A DNA stretch of 64,000 nt from Mytilus californianus. Lineage: Eukaryota; Mollusca; Bivalvia; Mytilida; Mytilidae. A program made the position numbers and the translations under genes. This document shows, piece by piece, positions 13,201 to 23,957 of the stretch. How positions within the stretch are numbered: position 1 is the first letter of the stretch; each line of letters starts with the position of its first letter. The DNA lies in the NCBI RefSeq assembly GCF_021869535.1, contig NW_026262679.1, positions 82,643,143 through 82,707,142 of the forward strand, in the 5' to 3' direction. The notes under the pieces were generated by a model. It saw only the letters and a program-made list of their open reading frames with translations, made no database searches and was not told the DNA's origin.

Positions 13201-14879
13201 ATTTTCGTTGTTAATTGAATTAATATTTATTTTCTAAACTATAGTAGACCAAATCGACAACTGACAAAGTAGGAACCGCAAATATCAATATTATTTCATT
13301 CAAAGTTTTGTCTTTTTAAAACTATCTATTATATACAATTTAATATTAAACATCGTCTGCTGCTATCTCGATCAGACTTTTGATTTCTTTTTTTTTCTGT
13401 ACAGTAAATTGTTAATGACAGTACATGCATCATCCCATTTTCAATTACTAAACGCACTTTATACCTTTCCTACATTTTAAAACAATTTATTTTTGGCATC
13501 CAATCAAAGCTTATAGTCATCATCAATTTCATAATATATCTTTTCAATAATTGAGGATATTAGACAAATGATATCGGTATGAAACAGTTTTGTCAATAAA
13601 ACATAAACGACAATTATTTATTTTGGCCTGGCCTTAATGTGGGACACAAATACCTTAAGTAGCTTTGATAGGTTCGTGTCACACTAAGTCGTCCTACAGG
13701 TAATGAAATCGTAAAGCACTAATTAAATGATCAATTTTTAAACATGTCATTTCATTATTCTGCCATAAAAATCTATACATAATCAATTGTCACCAATCTT
13801 TAGAGGCCTGTTGGACAAATATCCCTCTTCAATTTATAGTGGTTTAAAGCTGATTTATGTTTTTGTCATCGACAATTAGTACAAGATCAAAGTAGAATAA
13901 TGAAACAGACATGAAATGACCATATGTCTTGTCAATTTCATTACATTTTCTTTAGCAAATGTTCAAGACTAAAGACTTTTCTATCCATGTTACGTTTTAA
14001 TTTTTAATTTACATACAAAAGTGACAAACACTTAAAAATAAAAATAAAAATGTTGAGGCTTTTAAGTACAATTTATTTATATAAATTTATATGCATTCCA
14101 GTTAACCTTTTTGAAAGTGCTTATATATAGGATGGTGACCTTGTTATTTGCAGGATTTTTTCACTTTTTTCTTGAGCAAACAATAGTAGTTACTAATAAA
14201 AACCTGAAAAAATGAACAATTTTATCAAAAAATGTATTTTACAATTTCAATTGAAATAAATTACCATTATGTTGTAAGGATTAGGGAGGGGAGGGAGGAT
14301 TATAGGTAAGATTTGTTCAGTTAAAAGGTTTTGACCTACGATGAAGTGGACATGGGGGGTTATTCAGTGCACAATAATGAGTATCAAACAAAGGGAGGGG
14401 TAATAGGTATGATATAGCAAACAACTTATCTCTTTTCTTCATTCTCTTTCCAAAAGTCATACTTCTAAAAATATAAGAATATAAGGTCCAAAGACCATTA
14501 CATACGTTTTATAACTGAAGGTTTCTTATACTGGAAAAAGTAAAGAATTCTCTCCTCTGACTAAAAACCTGATAAATAAGATACAAAGGTGGCCTAGCTG
14601 CACAATTAAAGATCTTGTTTCTTAATGGTCCATTTTTTTGTGTTTAATACACACACTATTGGGCCAAAATTTACAGGTGGACGAAACTTAACCCACAAGG
14701 TTCAGTGAGATAAAAAGAAAAACTTGCATTAACAGAACTTTTCCTGGTTTCTAATGCCCATTATCAATACAATTTAGAAAACCTTGTCCATAATGAAATA
14801 ATTTCCTTTTTTGCTTTTCAATGGTCCAAAAAAGTAATGAAACTGTGAAATCTTGAAGTTAGATCTTATTTTGTTTTCT
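10282..14879. other. AT-rich intergenic DNA with one small tandem repeat
   Basis: Apart from the degenerate array at 10711-10985 I see no gene, RNA or named element. At 11215-11260 a short '(aatc)n' tail resembles the 3' end of mollusc SINEs. Confidence 0.55.
10711..10985 (+). repeat. Degenerate tandem repeat, about 89-bp period, three units
   Basis: Units begin at 10711, 10801 and 10889 with 'gttt(a/g)(a/c)aaga', then share 'gaggtattccaaa' and 'acagggcatgcaataa'. The last unit breaks into shorter 'gtgtgatacagggt' repeats. It is non-coding. Confidence 0.7.
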
Positions 14880-15109
14880 AAACTAAAGACTCTAAAGAGC
14901 CTGTGTCGCTCACCTGCATCTTAAACTATGGTTACTTTTTAGTAAAAATCATCATTAATGGGAACAAATCTATTAAGAGTTAACTGACAATTTCAGCCAT
15001 GTTGACACATGTTAAGATCTAATCCTGCTGACTATTTTTCCTTTCTAAAGTTTCTATCTATCTACTATAGTTTTCAAGATAATAGGCAAAAAATGCACAA
15101 AAAATGTAA

Positions 15110-15777
15110 ATAAACAGCTGCGCCATGAGCGCATGATACGCCTGTCATCTTGTGTGTGAATTTTTATGCAATAATCATAACTAGTTTCTGACATACGGCG
15201 CGACATGTGAAAAACCCCCTTTTTTTTTAACAAAAAACTCAATATCTCTAAAATAAAATTTTGAATCAAAACCAAAAAGTATACAGATCTTTAGATTAAT
15301 ATAACTAAGAAGTGTGTAAAATTTTAAGCAATAATCATAAATCGTTTTTGAGATACGGCGCAACTTGTGAAAAACCCCTCCCCTTTTTTTTTTACAAAAT
15401 ACTCAATAACTCAAAAATAAAATTTTGAATCATCACCAAAAAGTATACATATCTTAAGATTGATATAACTAAGAAGTGTGTAAAGTTTTAAGCAATAATC
15501 ATAAATTGTTTTTGAGATACGGCGCGACATGTGAAAAAAAACACACACCTGTTTTAGTTACTAAGTCCCGTAACTGAAAAAGTTTTAATCTTATTTTCAC
15601 CAAAAAGTATACAGATCGTTTGACCATCATGTGAAACAACTACCGGTATGTTAAGTTTCATGAAATTTGGAAAAATTGTTCTCATGTTACGGTGTGACAT
15701 GTTTACGCCGGACAGACAGACGGACAGACGACATTTGTATACCATAATACGTCCTGTCAAAATTTTGACGGGCGTAT
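15110..15777 (-). mobile_element. Inverted-end element with internal ~160-bp repeats and 3' hairpin (ATACGCC family)
   Basis: On the minus strand it starts ATACGCCCGTC at 15777 and has the inverse TGACAGGCGTAT at 15147-15136. Just beyond that is a small hairpin, TGCGC-loop-GCGCA, at 15119-15133. Between the ends are about three units sharing 'gccgtatctcaaaaac', 'ttatgattattgcttaaaa' and 'ttttggtgatgattcaaa', plus a GTCTGTCC microsatellite-like block near 15710. The order of parts (inverted end, microsatellite, array, inverted end, hairpin) matches the unrelated-sequence element at 50920-52236. Confidence 0.7.
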
Positions 15778-16295
15778 AAAAATTACCATTAAAGGGCAAT
15801 AACTCCAATAAGAAGTCAACTGAAGATTTTGACCAAATGTCTTATTTGTAGATCTTGTCTTGCTGATCATTATGTGCTATTTAAATTTTCTATCTATCTA
15901 TTACAGTTTTCAAGATATTAGGCAAAAACGCAAAAATTTGATAAAAATCGTCATCAAAAGGCAATAACTCTAATAAGAAATCGTCTGAAGATTTTGGCCT
16001 TGTTGACTGATTTGTAGATCTTGTCTTGCTGATCATTTGTGCTATTTAAATTTTACTATCTTTTTATCACAGTTTTCAAGGTATTAGGCAAAAACACAAA
16101 AATTTGGTAAAAATCATCATTAAAGGGCAACAACTCTAATAAAGAGTGGTCTGACTATTTTGATCTTGTTGACTGATTTGTAAATCTTGTCTAGTTGATC
16201 ATTTCTGTTATTTAAAGCTTCTGTCTATCTAGTATAATTTTCGAGATAATAGGGAAAAAAATTTTAAAATGGTAAAATGTGTCATTAAAGGGCAA

Positions 16296-16750
16296 TAATT
16301 CATATTCTAATATGACGTTCTTCAAACGCTTTCAGTACACACCGATGGTAAAATATGAATATATTGTTTGGGCTGTTCCGATCATACTCCCACGTCATAT
16401 GCTTTTTTTATGAATGAGCTACTTGATGTCACTGAACGATGACGTAAGAATATAAGCACTTTACAGGAAAATGCACGATTGTGAAACCGAAAATCATCAC
16501 AACAAGGAAACGTAAACAAACGATGATAAAATGTGTTATAAGCCATTTTTTTAACATATAAGTAAAATTATCATTTAAATTCATCCAACCTATCAAAATA
16601 CGTTATTGTAAATAGGTTAAGGGTTTGCTCCGTTCTTTTACGTCAATGTAATAGTGTGTTTATTTACGAGAAAGGCAAATATTTGCCTTCACCTAGAGCG
16701 CTTCGATCCAAAAGAATTGCCATATTTGTCCTATTAGAATAGAAATAATT
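16296..16750. mobile_element. Insertion interrupting the 164-bp array
   Basis: The array unit ending in 'ggcaataattcat' at about 16297 is interrupted here. The left edge, 'attctaatatgacg', and the right edge, 'gtcctattagaatag', form short imperfect inverted repeats. The interior carries 'caaacgctttcagtacac' and 'ctagagcgcttcgatcc', which I recognise loosely as a mussel dispersed repeat. It contains no gene. Confidence 0.5.
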
Positions 16751-17825
16751 CATCGGTTCTATTTTTTGCCATGTCGGCCATCTTGGTTGGCAGGCGGGGT
16801 CATCAGAACATTTTTAAACTAGATACCCCAATGATGACTGTGGTCAATTTTGGTTAAATTTGTTCCAATGGTTTCAGAGGAGAAGATTTTTGTAAAAGTT
16901 AATGGACAACAACACCGACAGATGCCCAGTGATGAGAAAAGCTCAAAATTTTCCTATAGTTTTCTTATTTGTAGATCTTAGTTTGCTGAAAATTTTTGAG
17001 ACATTATTGTTCTATCTATCTTTGTTTTTGCAAAAATTTCATAAAATTGGGAAAATGGTCATTCAGGGGCAACAACTCCTAAGAATAAATGATTAGGTTG
17101 AAAATTTCAGACATGTTGACTTATTTGTAGATCTTATTGTGCTTAACATCTTCACTATTTGCCATTTCTCTCTATTTATAATGTTTTCTGCAAAAAATGC
17201 AAAAATGGGTTTGAGGCCTACTTAACAAGCTTAGTAAATAAATATGAATAAAAGAACAGAGTTTCTGTTTCCCCCTGAGTTGCACATAATGTATCTGTCC
17301 AAGGGCAATAACTAAAAAAAAAATCTTTTATTTCCAAAGGGCATAACTTTTAAAAATTGTTGATCCTCACTGATTTTCAAACTTGTCAGAGATATTGCTG
17401 ATGTAAACCTTTTAAATAATTTTGATAAATGTTTGGCAAGAATTGAACACATGAGAGTTGAGTTTATATCAAAATTTCTCCACTTTGCAGAATTAAAAAT
17501 TTTATTAATGTAATTTAATAAAATATTGCAGGTTTTGTTTTAAAAAAAAAACTTTGTTTTTTTGAGCCATCATTTGACAATATATTCAGTACGGTGAAAA
17601 TATAAAACAAAGTCTTGACTGTTTCGTCATCAGAGGGGTATTAAGGGTGAGCCCAATCCACCTTATGAAGCTACATATATGGTTAATGCAAAGATTTTTT
17701 TCAAGACCAACTCTTATTGTTGCCTTGGTTGGATTTCCTTTTCAAAAATCCTGGATCCACAACTGGTCATAAATATTGAGAAATAATTTAGTGCAAAACC
17801 TCAATTAGTAATATTCAAATACAAA

Positions 17826-18178
17826 GTAATGGTAGCATGTTTGCCTCAAGTGCGGAAGGTCGTGGGTTCGAACCTCAGCCGGGTTAGACCAAAGACTTTA
17901 AAATTGGTATTTGCTGCTTCTCCGCTAAGCACGCAGCATTAATGAGTAAGAGCAAAAACTGGTCGGCTCGGAGTCAGAATAATGTGTCTGGGTAAGGTGA
18001 CATGTCTTCCTGCGGACTGTTATCGTGTGAACTAGCACGTTAAAAATCCGGCTCAGCGTGTCGGTCTAGTACAAAGCAGGGTTGATATTCATATTACATT
18101 ATTAACATGTTTTCGTCCTGAATATGCATATTAATTTGCCGCTGGACGTTAAGCAGTCATCCATCATCATCATCAAAC
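17826..18178 (+). mobile_element. tRNA-derived SINE
   Basis: The head reads like a tRNA: an A-box-like 'tggtagcatgtttgcc' at about 17830 and a B box GGTTCGAACCT at 17865-17875. A tRNA-unrelated body follows ('ctccgctaagcacgcagcat', 'tgtcttcctgcggactgtta'). The end is 'ttgccgctggacgttaagca' followed by an (ATC)n tail. This is the usual layout of a SINE transcribed by RNA polymerase III and mobilised by a LINE partner. Several tRNA-headed SINE superfamilies are known from molluscs; I cannot assign this copy to one of them. Confidence 0.8.
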
Positions 18179-18574
18179 ACAAAGAGATACAAAACTGCAG
18201 TAAACCATTTCAGCCACTGACCTTCTTCAATTATCTTTCTAACATACATGGTACACCATTCACTTTTCACAATGCTGTTAAATTGTTTTCCTTTAAAATC
18301 AGGAAACTAAATATAAAGAGATAAACAATTACCGAATATGTTATCCAGGACAAATTTTCCACCATCTGTTCAGTCCCATTTTATCTTTCATTCTTCCAAA
18401 CAGCGATGGTACATATAAGCAAGCCTGTCAAAGTTCTGAAATATATATATGTATATCTAACTATTATAGTTTTCAAAATAATCAACAATAAATGAAAATA
18501 AACTGTTGACACAGAGATATGTCTCGACTGTCGGCATAAAATTCAGATGGACAGCAACATGGTTTATAAATTCA

Positions 18575-18885
18575 TTCCCTGGACCATTACCTAGTGGGCA
18601 GGGCCTCGAAATAATCGTCAAACTGATATGAAATGATAGTAATGCAACTTCATACAAAATATCATTGATCTATCACAAGTACATCCTATCAAACTAACTT
18701 AAGCAGAAAAATTAACATTGAAAATTGCTAATTAGTTCAAAGTTGCTGGACCATGACCTAGGGAGCAGGGCCTCGAAAAATCATCAAATTGATATGTAAT
18801 TATAGTATTTGCAACTTTATATTAAATATCAATGATTTATCACAGGTAGTTCATATTAAACTAACTTAAGCAGAAAACTTAACAA
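18575..18885 (+). repeat. Two-unit satellite-like repeat (~170 bp)
   Basis: 'tggaccat(t/g)acctag..gcagggcctcgaaa' recurs at 18578 and 18749, each followed by 'aatcatcaaa(t/c)tgatatg', 'tatcacaggtag' and 'aaactaacttaagcagaaaa'. It sits inside the composite block and belongs to a different repeat from the 164-bp array. Confidence 0.65.
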
Positions 18886-19254
18886 TTGTTGATGCCGTCG
18901 TTGGAAAAGCAATCCCTATGTCTCGCTTTCCCATTTTTACATTTAAGGGCAATAATTCCTATAACAAGTCTTCTGACAGTTTTGACGTAAATGAACAGCA
19001 GGTAGATCTCAACATTCTGAACATTTCAGCTTAAATCAAATTACTCTTATCATAGGGGTTTTCAAGATAATAGACAAAACTTGCATTTTACCCCAATGTT
19101 CTATTTTTAGCCATGTTGGTTTCAGAGGAGAAGATTTTTGTAAAAGTTGATAACGACGACAGACAACAGATGCTAAGTGATGAGAAAAGCTCACTTGCCC
19201 TTTTGGCCTGGTGAGCTAAAAAGTTTGGTATGTACCAGAGGTTCTGACTAAACT

Positions 19255-19385
19255 GAAATTAGTACACAAGCAACCAAAGATAAACTAAATGGTGGAAATG
19301 GACATTGTGTCCTCACTGCAGGAACAGGCAGCAGAGCTGCAGGAACTGGAAGAAGTATCATCAATGTTGCTGAAAAATTTGGTAC
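19255..19385 (+). other. GC-richer, coding-like island of unknown nature
   Basis: This short island ('gaacaggcagcagagctgca', 'gaactggaagaagtatcatc') is richer in G+C than its surroundings. In one frame it reads as a glutamate/glutamine/leucine-rich stretch opening at ATG 19291 (MVEMDIVSSLQEQAAELQEL), coiled-coil in character, but a TAA sits directly before that ATG. I see no clear acceptor, no donor that fits and no matching neighbour exon. It may be a decayed exon, a processed fragment or part of a repeat. Confidence 0.25.
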
Positions 19386-19441
19386 TTTATCATAAAAGGG
19401 TTAATGCACTATACAGGAATACTGTCCTTTGCAGTATATCA

Positions 19442-19486
19442 GAACTTGTGAGTGCGCTATGATTATCATAGCGCACTCACAAGTTC
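19442..19486. repeat. Perfect hairpin: 21-bp arms, 3-bp loop
   Basis: GAACTTGTGAGTGCGCTATGA at 19442-19462 is followed by TTA and then by its exact reverse complement at 19466-19486. The sequence is GC-richer than its surroundings. It lies at the edge of the region of palindromic repeats. Confidence 0.9.
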
Positions 19487-19699
19487 ATACAATATAAAAT
19501 ACTGCTCAATACAATATCCCTCAATATTAGTGCAATAACTCTTTAATAGAAAAAAATATTTTCTTCCTCGTTCTGGTATTTATACTTAATTGGGATATTA
19601 TTGAAAAATTGTAAGATGATACATAAAAAGGTTTATAGGAATTGCCAAAAATACCACTCAGTAAAACTTAGAGGTGTGGATTAAGTCAAAGTTATTATA

Positions 19700-20040
19700 T
19701 TTAAGGAGTTTCTGAAATATTTCAGGACCTCCATAATATTCATAAATCATTGGGGACTTTCTGAAATATTTCAGGATCTCCATAATTTTGATTTCAGGTT
19801 ATTCTGAAATATTTTCAGACCAAGATAACTTGAATTATGGATACCCTGAAATGGAATTGTGGATACCTTGAAATAATTATGGACCTCCATAAATGTTAAG
19901 GGATATCCTGTCCTAGAAATTATGGAGGTCTTGAAATATTTCAGGATATCTTGAAATTGATATTATATGGAGGTCCCCAATGATTTTTGGATATCCTGAA
20001 TTCGAATTATGGAAGTTCAGAAATATTTCCGGATCTCCTT
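19700..20040. repeat. Cluster of palindromic repeats (CTGAAATATTTCAG / GGATATCC)
   Basis: About 340 bp are built almost only from short palindromic words: CTGAAATATTTCAG (near 19712, 19761, variants at 19813, 19931 and 20008), GGATATCC or 'ggataccctgaaat', and 'ggacctccataat' with its reverse complement 'attatggaggtc'. Words occur in both orientations, so many alternative hairpins are possible. It is non-coding; the open frame at 20009-20257 merely crosses its edge. Confidence 0.8.
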
Positions 20041-20124
20041 GTGTACATCAATTTCTGCACCTTATATAAAACAGACCACGTTAACCACCAACCCCAAGCT
20101 GGAGATCATGTTTATTAATAAAGT

Positions 20125-20345
20125 CTTATATATGACGGGTGCCACATGTGGAGCAGTATCTGCTTACCCCTCCAGAGCACCTGAGATCACCCCCAATTTT
20201 TTTGTGAGGTTCATGTTGCTCAGTCTTTATTTTTCCATGTTGTGTTTTGTTTACTGATGGTCCTTTTCTTTTTTTGCCATGGCATTTATTTTCAACTTAT
20301 GAGTTTGAATGTCTGGTATCTTTTGCCTCTCTTTTATACCCTTAC
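20125..20345 (+). repeat. Mytilus-type dispersed repeat, + orientation
   Basis: The block contains 'tatgacgggtgccacatgtg', 'ccagagcacctgagatcacc', 'tgttgctcagtctttatttt' and 'cttatgagtttgaatgtctg', a set I recognise from a very abundant mussel/bivalve dispersed repeat. The open frame across it is decayed and not a gene. Confidence 0.75.
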
Positions 20346-20399
20346 AATCAATTTTTAATTTCCATTTCTAAGAGAGGCCAAATAAGGTTGATTGATTGA

Positions 20400-20990
20400 T
20401 TGTTTGTTGGTAACTATTAAATGCCCATGGCAATTACTTCTTATAATTGTAGTAGTAGTATTAAAATTTAGTCTTATTGATGAAATTAAAAATGAAATGT
20501 TTTTCTTCATAAGATAAAAACTTCCAGTCAAAAATCTTGTCGGCTTTCACTTTTATCGAAACACAAAAACCTGTGTTGAAAAATTGAATAGGTTTTGTAT
20601 ACTGAGTACATCTGTTAAGAACAGAATTCTTTGATCAATGTCATCATGGCATTATATTAAAAAGCATAGACATATCATCTTATCTTAAATTGTTACATAA
20701 TGGATTATTTCACTGTAGTAAAATTTTGATATTGGCACATATAAAGTTTCACAGCATGTTTCATTTGAGTTGTCAGTGTAGTACTATACTTTAAACTTTT
20801 TGTTAAAATTTGCTGTTTCTACTATAGGATTTTTTTTTTAAGTTGAAAAGGAAGGGTGGTCCTAAATTTAAGAAAGGAAATACAAAAAGGTTAAAAATGA
20901 ATAAAAAGTTCATTTCAATTCTCATAAGTAGAGGAAAAGACAGACAAATATAGAAGTTTAAAACATAAGGAAATACAGGATTTCAAAACA
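20400..20990. other. AT-rich spacer, nothing recognised
   Basis: I see no gene, RNA or named repeat here. A single unit of the 147-150-bp repeat follows at about 21000-21120 ('gaggacaaggtcagatgaat'). Confidence 0.5.
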
Positions 20991-21141
20991 ATCAAAGACA
21001 ATGTATGCTGACAGGGTAAATGTAAATGAGGACAAGGTCAGATGAATGCTGCCAGACCAACATGCACACCTTAAAATCATTCCTTCACCAAAATAAGTTA
21101 ACTTATTGCTTATAGAAAAAGAGTTGATGTAAGCAATTATA

Positions 21142-21740
21142 GGCAACAATACCGCCTTCAACAATGAGAAAAACCCATACCGTATAGTGGGCTATAAAAG
21201 ATCACAACATGAAAAATATGAAACAATTCAATTGAGAAAACTAACCGTCTAATTTATAACAAAACAATTTATGAAAAAAAACAAATATGACAGACATGAA
21301 CCAATGACAACCACTGAACTACAAGCTCCTGACTAAAGAATGTGACGGGGTTAAACATGTTTGTGAGCCCTCAACCCTCCCCCCTAAGCTGGGACAATGG
21401 TGTTACAGCACAACGTAAGAAAAAACTATAAAAATAAGTTGAAAAAGGCTTAACTCATCAGATCGATACAAAGAAAAATATTGAACAAAAACACAGACAG
21501 GATGTGGCAGGGTATATATCTACCTATCATCCCTAACAACAAAAAAGACACTAAGTACAGATCTGAGAGTACTCGCAGTTACTGACAGCTAGTTCAAAGC
21601 CAATAACAACTAATTAAAAAAATCATGTATCTAAGACTAAAATTTTAAAATTTCAATCAGTACACATCCAACATCCAATGGATTTAGTGTAAAGACATCC
21701 TTATCAGTCAGGGAAAAACATGACCTTGTGCAATGCCAAA
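21142..21740 (-). repeat. Long Mytilus-type dispersed repeat, minus orientation
   Basis: It includes 'ccttcaacaatgag', 'gtatagtgggctataaaaga', 'gacaaccactgaactacaag', 'ctgggacaatggtgttacag' and 'ggatgtggcagggtatatat', in the order seen in abundant mussel repeats. Related copies in this window are at 32580-33893 (interrupted), 39697-40265 (interrupted) and 63000-63470. It is adjacent to, and perhaps part of, the same element as the reverse-transcriptase remnant at 21950-22315. Confidence 0.75.
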
Positions 21741-21949
21741 ATATAGGTATCGACAGATTGTAGTACCGTGAAAGTACATATGTGTAATATTTAGTATGGT
21801 TTTAATTTCCTGACAACAAAATCAATATTTATAACAATAAAAACAATATTCAAAGATTTAATTACCGTGTTGAATAGGTAACCTTTTATAATAAGTTTAT
21901 TTAAAGGATTGATTAGTTTACCTGAATCGTATCTAAATTTCAGGGCTCA

Positions 21950-22315
21950 GTTAATAACATCACCATAAAATTTAAAATGTGCTATTCCGTTTGAAATAAG
22001 TTTTCTACATGTACAGGTACAGCCAAACTTAAAAACCAAATCTTTGTATCTATGGAAGAATTTAGTAAAGGTTTTAAGTAATCTGTGGTAACTAATTCCA
22101 TGACTTGATAATTTACTAGCAATAAATAGATTACGCTCATTGAAATCCAAAATGACACTTTAGACACGAGCATAGCGAACGAGTTGGGATATGTAAACAC
22201 CGTAAGACGGTGCCAAAAAAGGAAAATTAACAATAAAAAAAAATTATCCCTATTGTCGTAAATTTTTTTGTATTGTTTCTGGTGTAATACTGAAATATCT
22301 AAATCTAGGAAAGGA
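21950..22315 (-). pseudogene. Decayed reverse-transcriptase-like remnant
   Basis: Read on the minus strand, fragments of a retroelement protein family common in invertebrate genomes appear in order. FLDLDIS is near 22310-22290, IVNFPFL near 22225, APSYGVYISQLVRYARV at about 22214-22164, and FNERNLFIASKL at 22148-22113, followed by KTFTKFFHRYKDLVFKFG. An in-frame stop and a frameshift lie between ARV and the FNERN motif. The short acidic stretch usually present before APSYGV is missing. I cannot say whether it is Penelope-like or another class. It is dead, and no intact domain remains. Confidence 0.65.
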
Positions 22316-22399
22316 CAGTTATTGCTGTTAATATTTGATTTATCTATTCTAAAGTAAGTTCCTTTGGGTAAATTTCAGCAGTTCAGATGTTACCTGCCA

Positions 22400-22900
22400 G
22401 ACAGATATGTGCAACTTACAATCATTCCATGCACCAAATAAACTTGACATTGCTTATAATATCTTAGAAAGACTTAATCAGGAAAACTTAACATTTGACA
22501 AATGAACCATAAAAATGAGGTCAAGGTCAGATGAACCCTGCCAGATGGTCATGTAAACTTTACAATCATTCCATGCACCACATAGTTAACCTTTTGGTTA
22601 TATAATTATAGTATTAAAAAAATAGACCAAAACACAAAAACTTAAAATTGACCAATGATCCATGAAAATGACATCAAGGTAAGATGAAATCTACCAGTCC
22701 AATATGTGAACGTTACAAACATCACATACATTAAATATGGTTGACCTAGTATTGTTTAGAACTATCTGAGAAACAGAACAAAAGATAAAAGCTAAACATT
22801 GACCAATGAACCACGAAAATGAGGTCAAGCACAAATGAAGCCTGCCATTCTGACATGTAAATGTACACCTTACACCAAATATCTTATCTTAAGTCAATGA
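22400..22900 (+). repeat. Three-unit array of the AGGTCAAGGTCA repeat (~152-bp period)
   Basis: Units carry 'accatgaaaatgaggtcaag' variants at 22517, 22670 and 22821 and 'cctgccag..gacatgtaa', with the intervening 'ttgaccaatgaacca'. It belongs to the family of the larger array at 45400-46500, but spacing is 151-153 bp and only the first unit keeps TCAAGGTCA. At 22895-22950 it joins a piece of the other repeat family seen at 36660-37600 ('caatgatatttggtatacat'). Confidence 0.75.
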
Positions 22901-22959
22901 TATTTGGTATACATGCAGTTGTATTAACATTAGCACATATCATTTCAATAATCATCACA

Positions 22960-23585
22960 GAATTTCTTTTTATATAAAATAATAAGACTTGCAGAAGTCA
23001 AAAAAATGTATTTATCATAAAAAAATGTGTTTTCATTTTCAGACTTTTTTAAGTCAGAAAATGACAGACTTTTTTAGGTCTATTTATGTTTATGAAAAAA
23101 CTTAATTTTAATTGGTGGCCAAAGTGCACCACCTATGACATCATTAACCTGTCTGAGAGTTTACAAGGACCTGAGCTATCTATATTTAATTATCTAAATT
23201 GAACATCTTTACTTAACATAAGATTATTTTCCTCATTTTGTGTGGTTATAGATGATTGCATTGTAAAGTAAATAAACATCATCTCTGTTTTTTATGGCCC
23301 TCATGCATATTTTTCTTTAAAAGACAAAGCATTGTCTTTCAATGTTGTCATAATTTCATGTAGATGCTTGACCTTTTTATTAAAAATGTCTTTTGGTCTT
23401 GAAGTTGACCAATTTTGGTAACTTGTCGACTTGTAGGAGTCAATATTTGCAACTTTTTAATTCAGGTCAAATATTTCTTGCTCAACACTAATTGACTTAT
23501 TGAAGTCATAATTTGTCTTAAAATAAAGGGAGACAAATCTTGAAACCTTCAAATTTAGACCTCTACGAGTCAAAAACAGATTTAG
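22960..23585. other. AT-rich spacer, nothing recognised
   Basis: No gene or named element is visible. The block at 23110-23180 ('ggtggccaaagtgcaccacc') is GC-richer but shows no coding pattern. Confidence 0.5.
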
Positions 23586-23727
23586 ACAGGTTGGGCTTAA
23601 GTCAGGAAAAGTGGGGTATTCTCTGTTTTCAGGGAACACACCAGCTTTCTGGTGTAAAAAAAAACCTGTAAACAGGGACTTCTTTTTTCCTTGTCAATTT
23701 ATTGTATGAAATCTACAAAAGCGCACC
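23586..23727 (+). repeat. ~142-bp repeat, inverted partner of 26305-26447
   Basis: The sequence from 'caggttgggcttaagtcagg' to 'gaaatctacaaaagcgca' is the reverse complement, with scattered mismatches, of 26305-26447, and again of 30507-30649 in the duplicated unit. The two arms flank the LINE fragment. Each arm also holds shorter internal inverted words such as 'ccctgttttcaggg'. Confidence 0.75.
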
Positions 23728-23957
23728 TTCTACATGTGATAACAATGTTATATGATAGCAAGTGTTTTTATAAGTTCAAAAATCAAGCTAATTTCAAGTC
23801 TTATTTGATGCTTAACTCACAACAAAACAATTCCTTTGTTCACCAATTCATACGTTGATCATCAATTATGAGAAGACAAAAAGATAAGTTAATCACTTAG
23901 GCATTTAAATTCAATGAATAGAAATTTTCAATAGAAGTGAACATAATTCAGTAATGA

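Larger units (their letters stand above)
14880..19218 (+). mobile_element. Composite of nested tandem-repeat elements (GTCGCTCACC ... GGTGAGCTAAA)
   Basis: The block opens with 'gagcctgtgtcgctcacct' and closes with 'ttttggcctggtgagctaaa', roughly inverted ends. The core repeats at about 164 bp: 'aagggcaataactc'-type sequence recurs near 15794, 15958, 16124 and 16285, with 'tagatcttgtcttgctgatc' and 'tttcaagatattaggcaaaa' in each unit. Two 3'-end copies ('tttcagaggagaagatttttgtaaaagtt') lie at 16875 and 19118, so at least two elements are fused. Other elements are inserted at 15110-15777, 16296-16750 and 17826-18178. A different repeat with about 170-bp units is at 18575-18885. This resembles the bivalve 'pearl'/Helentron-like non-autonomous elements. 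It is non-coding. Confidence 0.65.

Noticed and set aside
17826-17900. Functional tRNA gene
   Set aside because: It has A- and B-box-like words but no intact cloverleaf, and it is followed by a SINE body and (ATC)n tail. The same applies to 61545-61765.
20009-20257. 82-codon frame with a secretory look
   Set aside because: It crosses the edge of the palindromic block and an abundant dispersed repeat.
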